A DNA stretch of 42,219 bases, from positions 1-42,219 of the forward strand of contig CAIYXH010000289.1 of assembly GCA_903930195.1 (NCBI GenBank), read 5' to 3'. Positions 1-7,212 of the stretch are shown piece after piece. The DNA comes from an uncultured Actinomycetes bacterium. GTDB taxonomy: Bacteria > Actinomycetota > Thermoleophilia > Gaiellales > Gaiellaceae. The notes under the pieces are model-generated. The model saw only the letters and a list, made by a program, of their open reading frames with translations. It made no database searches and was not told the origin of the DNA. Each line of letters starts with the position of its first letter. Position 1 is the first letter of the stretch. Position numbers and translations under genes: made by a program.

Positions 1-853
1 GCCGGACGACCAGCCCGTCGCGCTCGAGCGGCACGAAGGCGGCGTGGTAGCGCTCCCAGATCGCCCTGCGCCGTGCGGTGATCGCGTCGGCATGCTCGAG
101 CTGCGCCCAGAGGAACGCGGCGTTGATCTCGCTCATCAGGAACGACGATCCGAGGTCGACCCACGTGTACTTGTCGACCTGGCCGCGGAAGAAGCGACTG
201 CGGTTCGTCCCCTTTTCCTGCACGATCTCGGCGCGCTCGACGAGGTCCGGGTCGTTGACGAGCAGCGCGCCGCCTTCGCCGCAGTGGATGTTCTTGGTCT
301 CGTGGAAGCTGAGCGCTCCGAGCTCGCCGATCCCGCCGAGCGGCCGACCGGCCGCGGCTGCGCCGAACCCCTGGGCGGCGTCCTCGAGGAGGAGGAGCCC
401 GTGCGCCCGGGCGATCGCGCCCAGTTCGGCCATCTGGCACCCGACGCCTGCGTAGTGCACCGCGAGGATCGCCTTCGTCCGGTCCGTGACCGCCGCGGCG
501 ACCTGGGTCTCGTCCAGGTTGAGCGTGTCCGGCCTGATGTCGACGAAGACCGGCACGGCCCCGCGAAGTGCGACGGCATTGGCGGTGGAGACAAAGGTGA
601 ACGAGGGCATGATCACCTCGTCGCCCGGGCCGATACGGGCGAGGAGAACGGCAGCTTCGAGGGCGCCTGTGCACGAGTGCATCATCAGCGCCTTGCTCGA
701 GCCGATCCGCTCGGCCAGCGCGTTCGCACAGCGTTCCCCGAACGGCCCGGTCCCGGCCAGCCGCCCGTTCTCGACCGCCTCCTGGATGTAGGCGAACTCG
801 CGGCCCGTCAGATGCGGGCGATTGAAGGGAATGAGGGCCCGGTCGTCGGTCAT
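1..853 (-). CDS. wecE: WecE/RffA-type sugar aminotransferase (partial, C-terminus off window)
   Basis: PLP-dependent DegT/DnrJ/EryC1/StrS aminotransferase. The closest family I recognise is dTDP-4-amino-4,6-dideoxygalactose transaminase, which makes dTDP-Fuc4N from the 4-keto sugar in the cytoplasm. The start is ATG at 853, and 284 residues are present of about 375 expected; the 3' end lies beyond base 1. Visible RffA hallmarks are IPFNRPHLTG near the N-terminus, GDEVIMPSFTFVSTANA, EDAAQGFGA, and SFHETKN with the PLP-binding Lys at residue 187. KGTNRSRFFRGQVDKYTW follows. It lies 88 nt downstream of the zinc-ribbon methyltransferase on the same strand. A TAAGCT box (plus coordinates 898-903) could give it its own promoter. 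No strong ribosome site is visible. The family call is firm; the exact sugar is inferred from similarity to RffA. Confidence 0.93.
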   Translation of the reverse strand, partial: MTDDRALIPFNRPHLTGREFAYIQEAVENGRLAGTGPFGERCANALAERIGSSKALMMHSCTGALEAAVLLARIGPGDEVIMPSFTFVSTANAVALRGAVPVFVDIRPDTLNLDETQVAAAVTDRTKAILAVHYAGVGCQMAELGAIARAHGLLLLEDAAQGFGAAAAGRPLGGIGELGALSFHETKNIHCGEGGALLVNDPDLVERAEIVQEKGTNRSRFFRGQVDKYTWVDLGSSFLMSEINAAFLWAQLEHADAITARRRAIWERYHAAFVPLERDGLVVR

Positions 854-897
854 GGGACAGAGGGACACGAGTCGTCGGGGGCGCCGGACTCGCGCAC

Positions 898-903
898 AGC
901 TTA
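898..903 (-). promoter_or_regulatory. possible -10 box upstream of wecE-like gene
   Basis: TAAGCT on the minus strand, 44 nt before the ATG at 853. It fits the TANNNT pattern seen before other genes here, but lies much further from the start than the rest. No -35 element is evident. Confidence 0.25.
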
Positions 904-941
904 CGCCGTTGCGGCGCCGGTGCGGAGCGGCAGAGGTGGTG

Positions 942-1799
942 TCAACGGCGGCGTGCGACGAGGAGGAGGGAGCCTCCGGCGGGTAGCGAGATGCCCGCGC
1001 GGATCAGCGCTCGATCGACCCCGACGAGCCCTTCGAGAAGGCGTGACATCCCTGCGGTCGCGCGGAACTCCGCCGTCACGTCGTAGGAGTCGTCCCGGCG
1101 CCGGTGGAGGCGCGACAGCGCCATCGCCGGGAGGAGCGTCGTGACGAACGAGGTGACGCGCTCGATCGCGAAGCCGGTCTCGCGCACCGTGCGCGTGAGC
1201 TCGCGCCGGGTGTAGCGGCGCTTGTGCCCGGCGACGTCGTCCGCCGCGCTCCAGAGCCACCGGTGCTGGGGAACCGTCAGGAAGAGCGCCCCGCCGGGGG
1301 CGAGCGTGTCCCGCATCCCGGACAGCGCGGCGCGATCGTCATCGATGTGCTCGAGAACGTCGAAGGCGCCTACCGCCGGAAAGGCGTCCCGGTAGGGCAG
1401 CGCACCTGCGTCCGCCTGGATGAGCTCCGCCGTGGGAACGCGCTCGTGCGCGAAGGGCAGACCGCCCGCGAAGAGCTCCGCGCCGGTCAGCCGGATTGCA
1501 GGGAAGGCGTCGTGGATCCCACGGAGGACGTAACCGGTGCCGCAGCCGACTTCGAGGAACGCGTCGGCGCCGGGCGCATGCTGCCGGAGGGCCCAGGTGA
1601 TCAACGCATTGCGGGACCGGAACCAGAAGCTCCCCTGCTCGAGCGGCGCCAGCAGCCCGAAGAAGTCGTCGTCGTACTCGTCCGTTCCCGGGTCGGCGAA
1701 CCGGAGGAAGCCGTCGGGGCCCGTCTCGGGGGCGTAGCCGCAGGCGCTGCAGCGCCATCCGTCCTCGAGCGGGTGGTCGCAGCGGATACAGACCCTCAC
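942..1799 (-). CDS. Zinc-ribbon SAM-dependent methyltransferase
   Basis: Class I SAM methyltransferase of 285 aa, probably acting on a sugar or lipid-linked glycan in the cytoplasm. The N-terminus has a small zinc ribbon with two CxxC pairs (CIRC and CSAC within the first 20 residues). The SAM-binding motif I is EVGCGTGYVLRG, and FDVLEHIDDD forms the post-motif II acidic strand. I chose GTG at 1799 because the protein then begins directly at the zinc ribbon. A longer reading frame would run through the divergent glycosyltransferase gene. A TACCAT box lies 8 nt upstream, suggesting a leaderless message. The substrate cannot be told from sequence. Confidence 0.85.
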   Translation of the reverse strand: MRVCIRCDHPLEDGWRCSACGYAPETGPDGFLRFADPGTDEYDDDFFGLLAPLEQGSFWFRSRNALITWALRQHAPGADAFLEVGCGTGYVLRGIHDAFPAIRLTGAELFAGGLPFAHERVPTAELIQADAGALPYRDAFPAVGAFDVLEHIDDDRAALSGMRDTLAPGGALFLTVPQHRWLWSAADDVAGHKRRYTRRELTRTVRETGFAIERVTSFVTTLLPAMALSRLHRRRDDSYDVTAEFRATAGMSRLLEGLVGVDRALIRAGISLPAGGSLLLVARRR

Positions 1800-1807
1800 G
1801 GCCCGCG

Positions 1808-1813
1808 ATGGTA
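1808..1813 (-). promoter_or_regulatory. -10 box, methyltransferase promoter (leaderless)
   Basis: TACCAT read on the minus strand, ending 8 nt before the GTG start at 1799. It shares a 48-bp divergent intergenic region with the promoter of the glycosyltransferase at 1848. Confidence 0.5.
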
Positions 1814-1835
1814 GTCGGAACGGCGATCCGAGACA

Positions 1836-1841
1836 TACGAT
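1836..1841 (+). promoter_or_regulatory. -10 box, GT2 promoter (leaderless)
   Basis: TACGAT with exactly 6 nt to the GTG start at 1848, so transcription would begin at or next to the start codon. No Shine-Dalgarno sequence is present. Confidence 0.55.
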
Positions 1842-1847
1842 GTCCCC

Positions 1848-2777
1848 GTGTCGGGGAAGCAGGCTATCTCGGTCGTCGTGCCGGTCTACAACAGCGCGGC
1901 AACCCTGGAAGGGCTGGCGGGACAGATCGCCGAGGCGCTTGCCGAGCGTGAGTGGGAGCTCGTCCTCGTGAACGACGCGAGCCCGGATGCGAGCTGGGAG
2001 GTGATCGCGCGGCTGGCCGCAGCGGATCCGCGGATCCGCGGCCTCGACCTGCTCCGGAACTACGGCCAGCACGGTGCGCTGCTCTCCGGTATTCGCGCTG
2101 CGCGACATCCGATCGTGGTCACGGTCGACGACGATCTCCAGCATCCGCCAGACGAGATCCCGAAGCTGCTCGAGCGGCTCGAGCGGGGCGACGTGGATGT
2201 CGTCTACGGGGAGGCGATCGTCCGGAGCTTTGACGTGAAGCGGAACCTCGCCACGGCGGTGACGAAGCTGGCGCTCCGGGGTGCGATGGGCAGTGACTTC
2301 GCCGGCAAGGTGAGTCCCTTCCGTGCCTTCCGGACCGAGATCCGCGCCGCGTTCGCCGCGTTCAGTGGGCCGTATGTGTCGGTCGACGTGCTCCTGAGCT
2401 GGGGGACGTCACGGTTCGCCTCGATCCCGGTCGAGCACCATCCGCGGGCGGTCGGCCGCTCGAACTACACGCTCCGGAAGCTTGCCTCCCATGCCTTGAC
2501 GATGCTCACGGGCTTCAGCACCCGCCCGCTCCGGTTCGCCAGCATCCTCGGCCTCGTGGCGACCTTCCTCGGGATCGTCATGTTTGCGTACGTCGTCGTG
2601 CGCTACACGTTGAGCGGCTCGCCGGTGCCGGGATTCCCCTTCCTTGCCTCCGCGATCGCGTTGTTCTCCGGGGCGCAGCTCCTCACCCTCGGGATTATCG
2701 GCGAGTACCTTGCCCGCGTGCATGTCAGGCTGCTCGACAAGCCGACGTATGCCGTCCGCGGCGAGACCGAGCAGTGA
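1848..2777 (+). CDS. GT2 polyprenyl-phosphate glycosyltransferase (ArnC/GtrB/DPM1-like)
   Basis: A 309-aa GT-A fold enzyme likely to transfer a sugar from a nucleotide donor to undecaprenyl phosphate on the inner face of the membrane. It would supply donors for the GT-C enzymes of this locus. The N-terminus VVVPVYNS and VNDASPD are typical GT2. The metal/donor acidic motif is VDDDLQHPPDE. Two membrane helices sit near the C-terminus (about residues 225-250 and 265-290), as in ArnC/GtrB. The GTG start at 1848 is supported by a -10 box 6 nt upstream. The gene stands alone on the plus strand and ends one base before the convergent HAD gene. The sugar is unknown. Confidence 0.9.
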   Translation: MSGKQAISVVVPVYNSAATLEGLAGQIAEALAEREWELVLVNDASPDASWEVIARLAAADPRIRGLDLLRNYGQHGALLSGIRAARHPIVVTVDDDLQHPPDEIPKLLERLERGDVDVVYGEAIVRSFDVKRNLATAVTKLALRGAMGSDFAGKVSPFRAFRTEIRAAFAAFSGPYVSVDVLLSWGTSRFASIPVEHHPRAVGRSNYTLRKLASHALTMLTGFSTRPLRFASILGLVATFLGIVMFAYVVVRYTLSGSPVPGFPFLASAIALFSGAQLLTLGIIGEYLARVHVRLLDKPTYAVRGETEQ

Positions 2778-2778
2778 C

Positions 2779-3423
2779 TCAGGCCTGAAGCAGCGCCGGG
2801 AGCTCTGCGAGGCTGCGGATGCGGTCGCCCTCGTACGAGCCGAACACGTCGAACCGGTCGAGCAGGACTGCGCGCATGCCGACCGCGCGGGCGGGGGCGG
2901 CATCGAGGTGCAGCGAGTCTCCGACGAACACGACCTCGTCGGGTGCCGTCCCGTCGAGCAGCTCCAACGCGTGACGGTAGAGCCGCGGGTCCGGCTTGTC
3001 GATCCCGGTCGTTGAGGAGTCGACGATGGGGTCGAAGCGGAACGGCAGCGTCGCGGCAATGACCTCACGTAGCCGGGCGTCCCAGTTGGAGATCACGCCG
3101 AGCGGGAGCCGTGTGCCGTGGAGGGCGTCGACATCGTCGAACGGCTCCCAGGGGAGCCCACGGCACGCACGCTCGATCGCGTCGAGCAGCGCAGGGGTGG
3201 GTTCGACGCCGAGCGCGTCGAGCACGCTGGCGTTGAACGAGCGGTAGAACGCCGCCGTCGTCTCGCGCGGGAACGTGGTTGCCTCGCTCACCCGCTTGTG
3301 GGTTGCGAGGAAGCGGGCGTTGTCGACGTCGCGTCCGAGGGCGCCGATGAACGCGGGCGCCAACCCGGGTTTGTGCAGCAACGTCCCCGCGATGTCGAGG
3401 TAGACGAACCGGGGGCTCGGCAT
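2779..3423 (-). CDS. HAD-superfamily hydrolase with DxA motif I
   Basis: A 214-aa HAD-IA-like protein, last gene of the nine-gene minus-strand operon and 1 nt after the ATP-grasp gene. Motif I reads YLDIAGTLLHK: the nucleophile Asp10 is present but the second Asp is replaced by Ala12. Motif II is the Ser of VISNWD, motif III the Lys of GIDKPDP, and motif IV GDSLHLDAAPA. HAD phosphatases usually have DxD. DxAGT is known from phosphonoacetaldehyde hydrolase and similar sequences occur in HDHD3-like proteins, so activity may differ from simple phosphatase. The ATG start at 3423 is clear. HAD and CarB-like ATP-grasp genes paired in glycan loci suggest a common substrate, but none is known here. 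Confidence 0.85.
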   Translation of the reverse strand: MPSPRFVYLDIAGTLLHKPGLAPAFIGALGRDVDNARFLATHKRVSEATTFPRETTAAFYRSFNASVLDALGVEPTPALLDAIERACRGLPWEPFDDVDALHGTRLPLGVISNWDARLREVIAATLPFRFDPIVDSSTTGIDKPDPRLYRHALELLDGTAPDEVVFVGDSLHLDAAPARAVGMRAVLLDRFDVFGSYEGDRIRSLAELPALLQA

Positions 3424-3424
3424 C

Positions 3425-4393
3425 TCAGAAGAGCTCGTGGGGGCTCGAGCGGTCGCGGGCCTCGCTCGGTGTCGCGCCCGGGTAGATCACGTCCATCAGC
3501 AGGCGGACGGCTGTGCCGGGCTGAAGCTCCACGGCCGGGAGCGCCGTGTCGAGGAGGTACTCGCGGACCGCGTACTCGACGTCCCGGAATCCGAGGCGAT
3601 GCCGGATCGACGCGGTGCCCGAGATGCGCCCGTTCACCTCGAACGGGACGATGTCGCCCTCACGGACGATCGCCTGGAGGTTGCACGAGCCGCGGATCGC
3701 GAAGGTGTCGACGAACGCCTCGATCATCGGGCGGAGCGCCACGTCGTGGGCGCGGGTCAACGTGCACAGCATGGTGGCGCCGGCACCGAGCTCGCGCTCG
3801 AATGCGACGAAGCCGTGGACGGCGCCGTCGCGGCGGACGTAGAACGCGACGGTGATCTCCTGGCCGACGAGTCGCTCCTGGACGACGAAGCCGTCGTCGA
3901 ACCCGGACGGATCGAGCGGGTCGAGATGGACGTCGCGCGAGCCGCGCCCCTCGCGCGGCTTCACCACGGTGCCGGCGAACTGGTCTGCGTACGCGCTCGG
4001 GAGCACCGACGAGGCGAACGGCACACCGGCGGCGGCGCACCGCTCGAACGTCGTCAGCTTGTCGAGGAATGCGCGCTGTGTCTCGGGGCTCGAGGTGACG
4101 ACCGTCGGCAGCGCTCCGGCGGCGGCAAGGTGGTAGGCCTCGTAGTCGGTGCACGGCAGCACGAGCTCGATCCGCTCGTCGCCGCAGACGGCCCGGATGC
4201 GTTCGAGATAGCCGGGGTCGGTGGCGAACGGCGTCGTGTGGACCGCGTCGCAGAGATGGTTGCCGCCGGAGAGCGAGGTCGTGTTCGTCCCGATCAGCCG
4301 GAGGGGAAGACCGAGTGAGCGCAGGATCCGCAGCGCACCCTGGCCGACGTTGCCGCCGATGCCGGTGACGAGGACCGACCGTTCAGCCGCCAT
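3425..4393 (-). CDS. CarB-like ATP-grasp ligase (copy 1)
   Basis: A 322-aa ATP-grasp enzyme resembling the carbamoyl-phosphate synthase large-chain half. It would activate a carboxylate with ATP and join it to an amine or other nucleophile. The N-terminal pre-ATP-grasp Rossmann region is VLVTGIGGNVGQGAL. The ATP-binding Lys lies in VVKPREGRGSRD, and the metal-binding end motif is PFEVNGRISGTAS. The start overlaps the upstream SDR gene by 11 nt (4383-4393), so the two are probably translationally coupled. A paralogue lies at 20447-21427. The substrate is unknown; by context it could be a sugar carboxylate or an amino acid added to the glycan. Confidence 0.85.
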   Translation of the reverse strand: MAAERSVLVTGIGGNVGQGALRILRSLGLPLRLIGTNTTSLSGGNHLCDAVHTTPFATDPGYLERIRAVCGDERIELVLPCTDYEAYHLAAAGALPTVVTSSPETQRAFLDKLTTFERCAAAGVPFASSVLPSAYADQFAGTVVKPREGRGSRDVHLDPLDPSGFDDGFVVQERLVGQEITVAFYVRRDGAVHGFVAFERELGAGATMLCTLTRAHDVALRPMIEAFVDTFAIRGSCNLQAIVREGDIVPFEVNGRISGTASIRHRLGFRDVEYAVREYLLDTALPAVELQPGTAVRLLMDVIYPGATPSEARDRSSPHELF

Positions 4394-5222
4394 GAGCCAG
4401 CTCGCGGATGCCGTCGGCGAAGGAGACGGCGGGTACGAACGGCAGCGTCGCGCGCGTCCGGCTCGGATCGAAGACGAACGACGGGCTGCGATCCTCGCCG
4501 GTCAGCGTCACCGTGCAGCCGGGGAACAGGCTCGCGACTGTCTCTGCCGCCTCGAGATTGCTGACGGACGTTCCCGAGACACCGAGGAAGACACCGTCGG
4601 CAGGGGTGGCAGCGGCAGCGAGCATCAGGGCCGCGGCGTCCTCGAGATGGAGGTAGTCCTGCAGCCGCGATCCGTCTCCGAAGATGGCAATCGGGCCGCC
4701 CGCCCGCGCCGCCGCAACGATCCTCGGCAGGAACGTGTCGGCCGTCATGCCGGAACCATAGAGCGACGAGAAGCGGATCACCGCGTGCGAGGGGCGCTGT
4801 CGGACGACGGCCTCGCCGCCCAGCTTGGAGAGGCCGCACGACGACGGCCGCGCGAATGCCGAGGTCTCGTCGAGGGTGCCCTGTCCGTCGCCGTAGACCG
4901 AGATGCTGGACGCCAGGACGATCCGCGCAGCCGGAAATTGCCGGCAGACGCGAAGTGGAAGGCCGACGTTGCTCTCGGCGAGCCGGGCGTCCGGCTGGTC
5001 CATCGCGCCGTAGGGGATGAAGCCGGCGGCGACGGCCACGGCGTCGTACGCGTCCGGAGGGAGGCTTTCGAGCTCGCGGTCGTGCGCGATCCGTCCGACC
5101 GCCGCCGGGACCTGGTCCCGGCGGGCGTTGACGACGACATCGACCGCGAAGCCCTGCTCGAGTGCGCGCCGTGCGGTCGAGCGACCGAGCGCTCCGTTCG
5201 CGCCGACGACGAGGAGTCGCAT
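4383..5222 (-). CDS. Extended SDR / NAD-dependent epimerase-like protein lacking catalytic Tyr
   Basis: A 279-aa Rossmann protein of the NAD-dependent epimerase/dehydratase family. The dinucleotide-binding loop is GANGALG (residues 7-13), and ASSISVYGDG is the usual Ser/Thr strand. The position of the YxxxK catalytic pair reads CGLSK, so Tyr is replaced by Cys129 while Lys133 remains. DYLHLEDAA matches the family's C-terminal signature. The ATG at 5222 lies 2 nt after the stop of the membrane-protein gene. Loss of Tyr argues against a normal 4-epimerase or 4,6-dehydratase mechanism. It might be a reductase variant or a binding protein. The reading TGC was checked on the sequence. Confidence 0.8.
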   Translation of the reverse strand: MRLLVVGANGALGRSTARRALEQGFAVDVVVNARRDQVPAAVGRIAHDRELESLPPDAYDAVAVAAGFIPYGAMDQPDARLAESNVGLPLRVCRQFPAARIVLASSISVYGDGQGTLDETSAFARPSSCGLSKLGGEAVVRQRPSHAVIRFSSLYGSGMTADTFLPRIVAAARAGGPIAIFGDGSRLQDYLHLEDAAALMLAAAATPADGVFLGVSGTSVSNLEAAETVASLFPGCTVTLTGEDRSPSFVFDPSRTRATLPFVPAVSFADGIRELAHGG

Positions 5223-5224
5223 GC

Positions 5225-7147
5225 TCACGACGCCAGACGCCGCAGCGAGATGTCCTGCAGGACCCAGCGGGAGACGCCTGCCGGATCGTCGAGGTTGGCG
5301 AGGACCAGCTGCACGTTCAGCGCTCCGTGCAGGGTGAGGATGTTCGTCATCACCCGGTCTCGGAACGATTGGCCGTACCAGAACGTGCTGCTTTCGAGAA
5401 GCGCGTTGTCGTTGACGTCGAGCATGCCGATCGCGAGCGCGCCCTTGGTGACGCGTCCGTGCAGCACGACCTCGTATCTCCCGGCGGGGAGCGTTGCGGC
5501 GGGAGCGGAGAGCACGTAGGCGTCGGTGGACTTGGTCGTGGTGACCGTGAGGCCGTGTGCCCCCGCGACGGCGGTGTCGGCGCTGTTCGTCCAGTCGCTC
5601 GGGACGCCCGTGCTCAGCTTCCAGGTGTTGAGCGTGTGCCCGGGCTCGGGGCTCGCGACGAGCGGGGTCTGGAGGGACCAGTAGTCGAGGTTGCTCACCC
5701 GTCGTGCCGTCGGCGCGTGCGCGAGGACGAGGGCGAGCGCGCTGCCGAGGAGCGCGAGCTGGAACGAGCGCCGCCGGAACGTCGAGCCTGCGGCCGCCGC
5801 GGTGCCGGCGGCGAGGCGGGAGAGGCTTGGCGAGCCGGGAGCGTTCAGCGACCGGAGGCGTCCGAGAGGCGCCGGGCTCCGCACGAGCTCCTCGGCGCGG
5901 GCGATCAGCACCAGGAGTGCGGCCGCCCAGAGAAAGGCCCAGACCCCGAGCCATAAGAGCTCGTACTGCTCGTACGGCATCACCGAGATCGGCGGCGTGG
6001 CGAGCAGCACGAACGACGGCGCCACCAGGCCGAGCCAGAGCCCGAACCGGCGCCGTCGCGCGAACGCGAACGCAAGCGGCAGCAGGACGAGCACGCTGCC
6101 GAATCGCCTGAGCGCGTCGTGGGTGACGGCGATCGTCTTGTCCCAGATGTTGGCGACGATGAACCAGGGGTCGCGGTGCCAGAGGTTGACGAGAACGTGG
6201 CGGAGGGCGGCCGCGTACCGCGGGCTCTCGTACGTCGCCCGTGGATCGACCTTGAGGGCTGCGCGGGCTGCGACGCTGTCGGCGTAGTGGATGCCGTAGG
6301 TGTTCTCCACGTAGCCAAGCCCGATGTAGAAGTTGTGAAGCGGCGTGAGGTGGGCCTGAGGCACCTGATAGCCCACCACGTGGTTCCGGTAGTGCCGGGC
6401 GCCGTCGATGACCCCCTTCGCCCCGGCCCAGTACGCGACCCCGACGAGGAGGATGACGGGAAGGAGGCGACGCCAGGGCCGGACACGAAGGCCTGCCACG
6501 AGCACGCAGCTGAGCAGGACGCCGGTGCCTGCGAGTCCGCGGAACGAGCTCGCGACACCTGCGAGCAGCGCGATGGCGCAGACGGCTGCGACCGAGCGTC
6601 GCTGCCAGGGCCGTGCGAGCACGAGCAGCAGCAGCGGAATGCAGAACATCACGGCCCAGGCGCCCATCCAGTAGAACTGCCAGCCGCCGAGGAACCCGAA
6701 GCGCCAGATCACGAGCAGCGGCGCTGCGATCGCTGCGACGGCCGAGCCGAGCAGTTCGTAGAAGACGAGCGGATAGATCGCCAGCGTCACCGCCATGAAC
6801 AGCACGAAGGTCCACTTGTCGAGCAACGACGGGTTGTCGACGCCGATCGCGTCACCGATCAGCGGGAGGTAGAAGTACTGCCCGGGATCGTCGGCGCTGC
6901 CGACGTCGTAGTACGTCGTCCCGGCCGGAGGGTCGGATCCGGCCCAGGCCGGGGTCGCCCCGAGCAGAGGAGGGCCACCCGCATGCAGGACCGCCAGCGA
7001 GGCCGTCATTCCTCGGGCGCGGGTCGGCATGACCGCGGTCGAGTTGGAGATCCCGCGGTCGAAATGGGCGGCGCCGACCAGTGCGACGAGCACCCCGTAG
7101 GTCAGGAGGAGCAGCTGTGTGCGCGTCGGTCGCCGGTTTGCCCCCAT
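5225..7147 (-). CDS. Polytopic membrane protein with C-terminal beta-rich extracytoplasmic domain
   Basis: A 640-aa protein I do not recognise by name. It starts MGANRRPTRTQ followed by a first helix, then about ten further hydrophobic segments up to roughly residue 510. A soluble domain of about 130 residues, rich in Thr, Val and Asp, ends the protein and looks like a beta-sandwich or carbohydrate-binding fold. The extracytoplasmic loop after helix 1 contains TYYDVGSADDPGQYFYLPL. The layout resembles GT-C membrane glycosyltransferases with an external carbohydrate-binding tail, but no catalytic motif is secure. The ATG at 7147 has a TAAGGT box 10 nt upstream, so it may also have its own promoter within the operon, after a 65-nt gap. 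Confidence 0.75.
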   Translation of the reverse strand: MGANRRPTRTQLLLLTYGVLVALVGAAHFDRGISNSTAVMPTRARGMTASLAVLHAGGPPLLGATPAWAGSDPPAGTTYYDVGSADDPGQYFYLPLIGDAIGVDNPSLLDKWTFVLFMAVTLAIYPLVFYELLGSAVAAIAAPLLVIWRFGFLGGWQFYWMGAWAVMFCIPLLLLVLARPWQRRSVAAVCAIALLAGVASSFRGLAGTGVLLSCVLVAGLRVRPWRRLLPVILLVGVAYWAGAKGVIDGARHYRNHVVGYQVPQAHLTPLHNFYIGLGYVENTYGIHYADSVAARAALKVDPRATYESPRYAAALRHVLVNLWHRDPWFIVANIWDKTIAVTHDALRRFGSVLVLLPLAFAFARRRRFGLWLGLVAPSFVLLATPPISVMPYEQYELLWLGVWAFLWAAALLVLIARAEELVRSPAPLGRLRSLNAPGSPSLSRLAAGTAAAAGSTFRRRSFQLALLGSALALVLAHAPTARRVSNLDYWSLQTPLVASPEPGHTLNTWKLSTGVPSDWTNSADTAVAGAHGLTVTTTKSTDAYVLSAPAATLPAGRYEVVLHGRVTKGALAIGMLDVNDNALLESSTFWYGQSFRDRVMTNILTLHGALNVQLVLANLDDPAGVSRWVLQDISLRRLAS

Positions 7148-7157
7148 GCCGGAGGCA

Positions 7158-7163
7158 ACCTTA
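7158..7163 (-). promoter_or_regulatory. possible internal -10 box before membrane protein gene
   Basis: TAAGGT on the minus strand, 10 nt before the ATG at 7147. It lies in the only sizeable gap of the nine-gene operon (7148-7212). No clear -35 element or ribosome site is seen. Confidence 0.4.
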
Positions 7164-7212
7164 GGCGATCGGTCGTGAGGAATCCTCGGTTGTGAGGGCG
7201 CCGGATGCGCGT

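Noticed and set aside
942..2144. Extended methyltransferase frame starting at 2144
   Set aside because: The extra 115 residues lie over the divergent glycosyltransferase gene and show no fold. GTG 1799 begins right at the zinc ribbon and has a -10 box.
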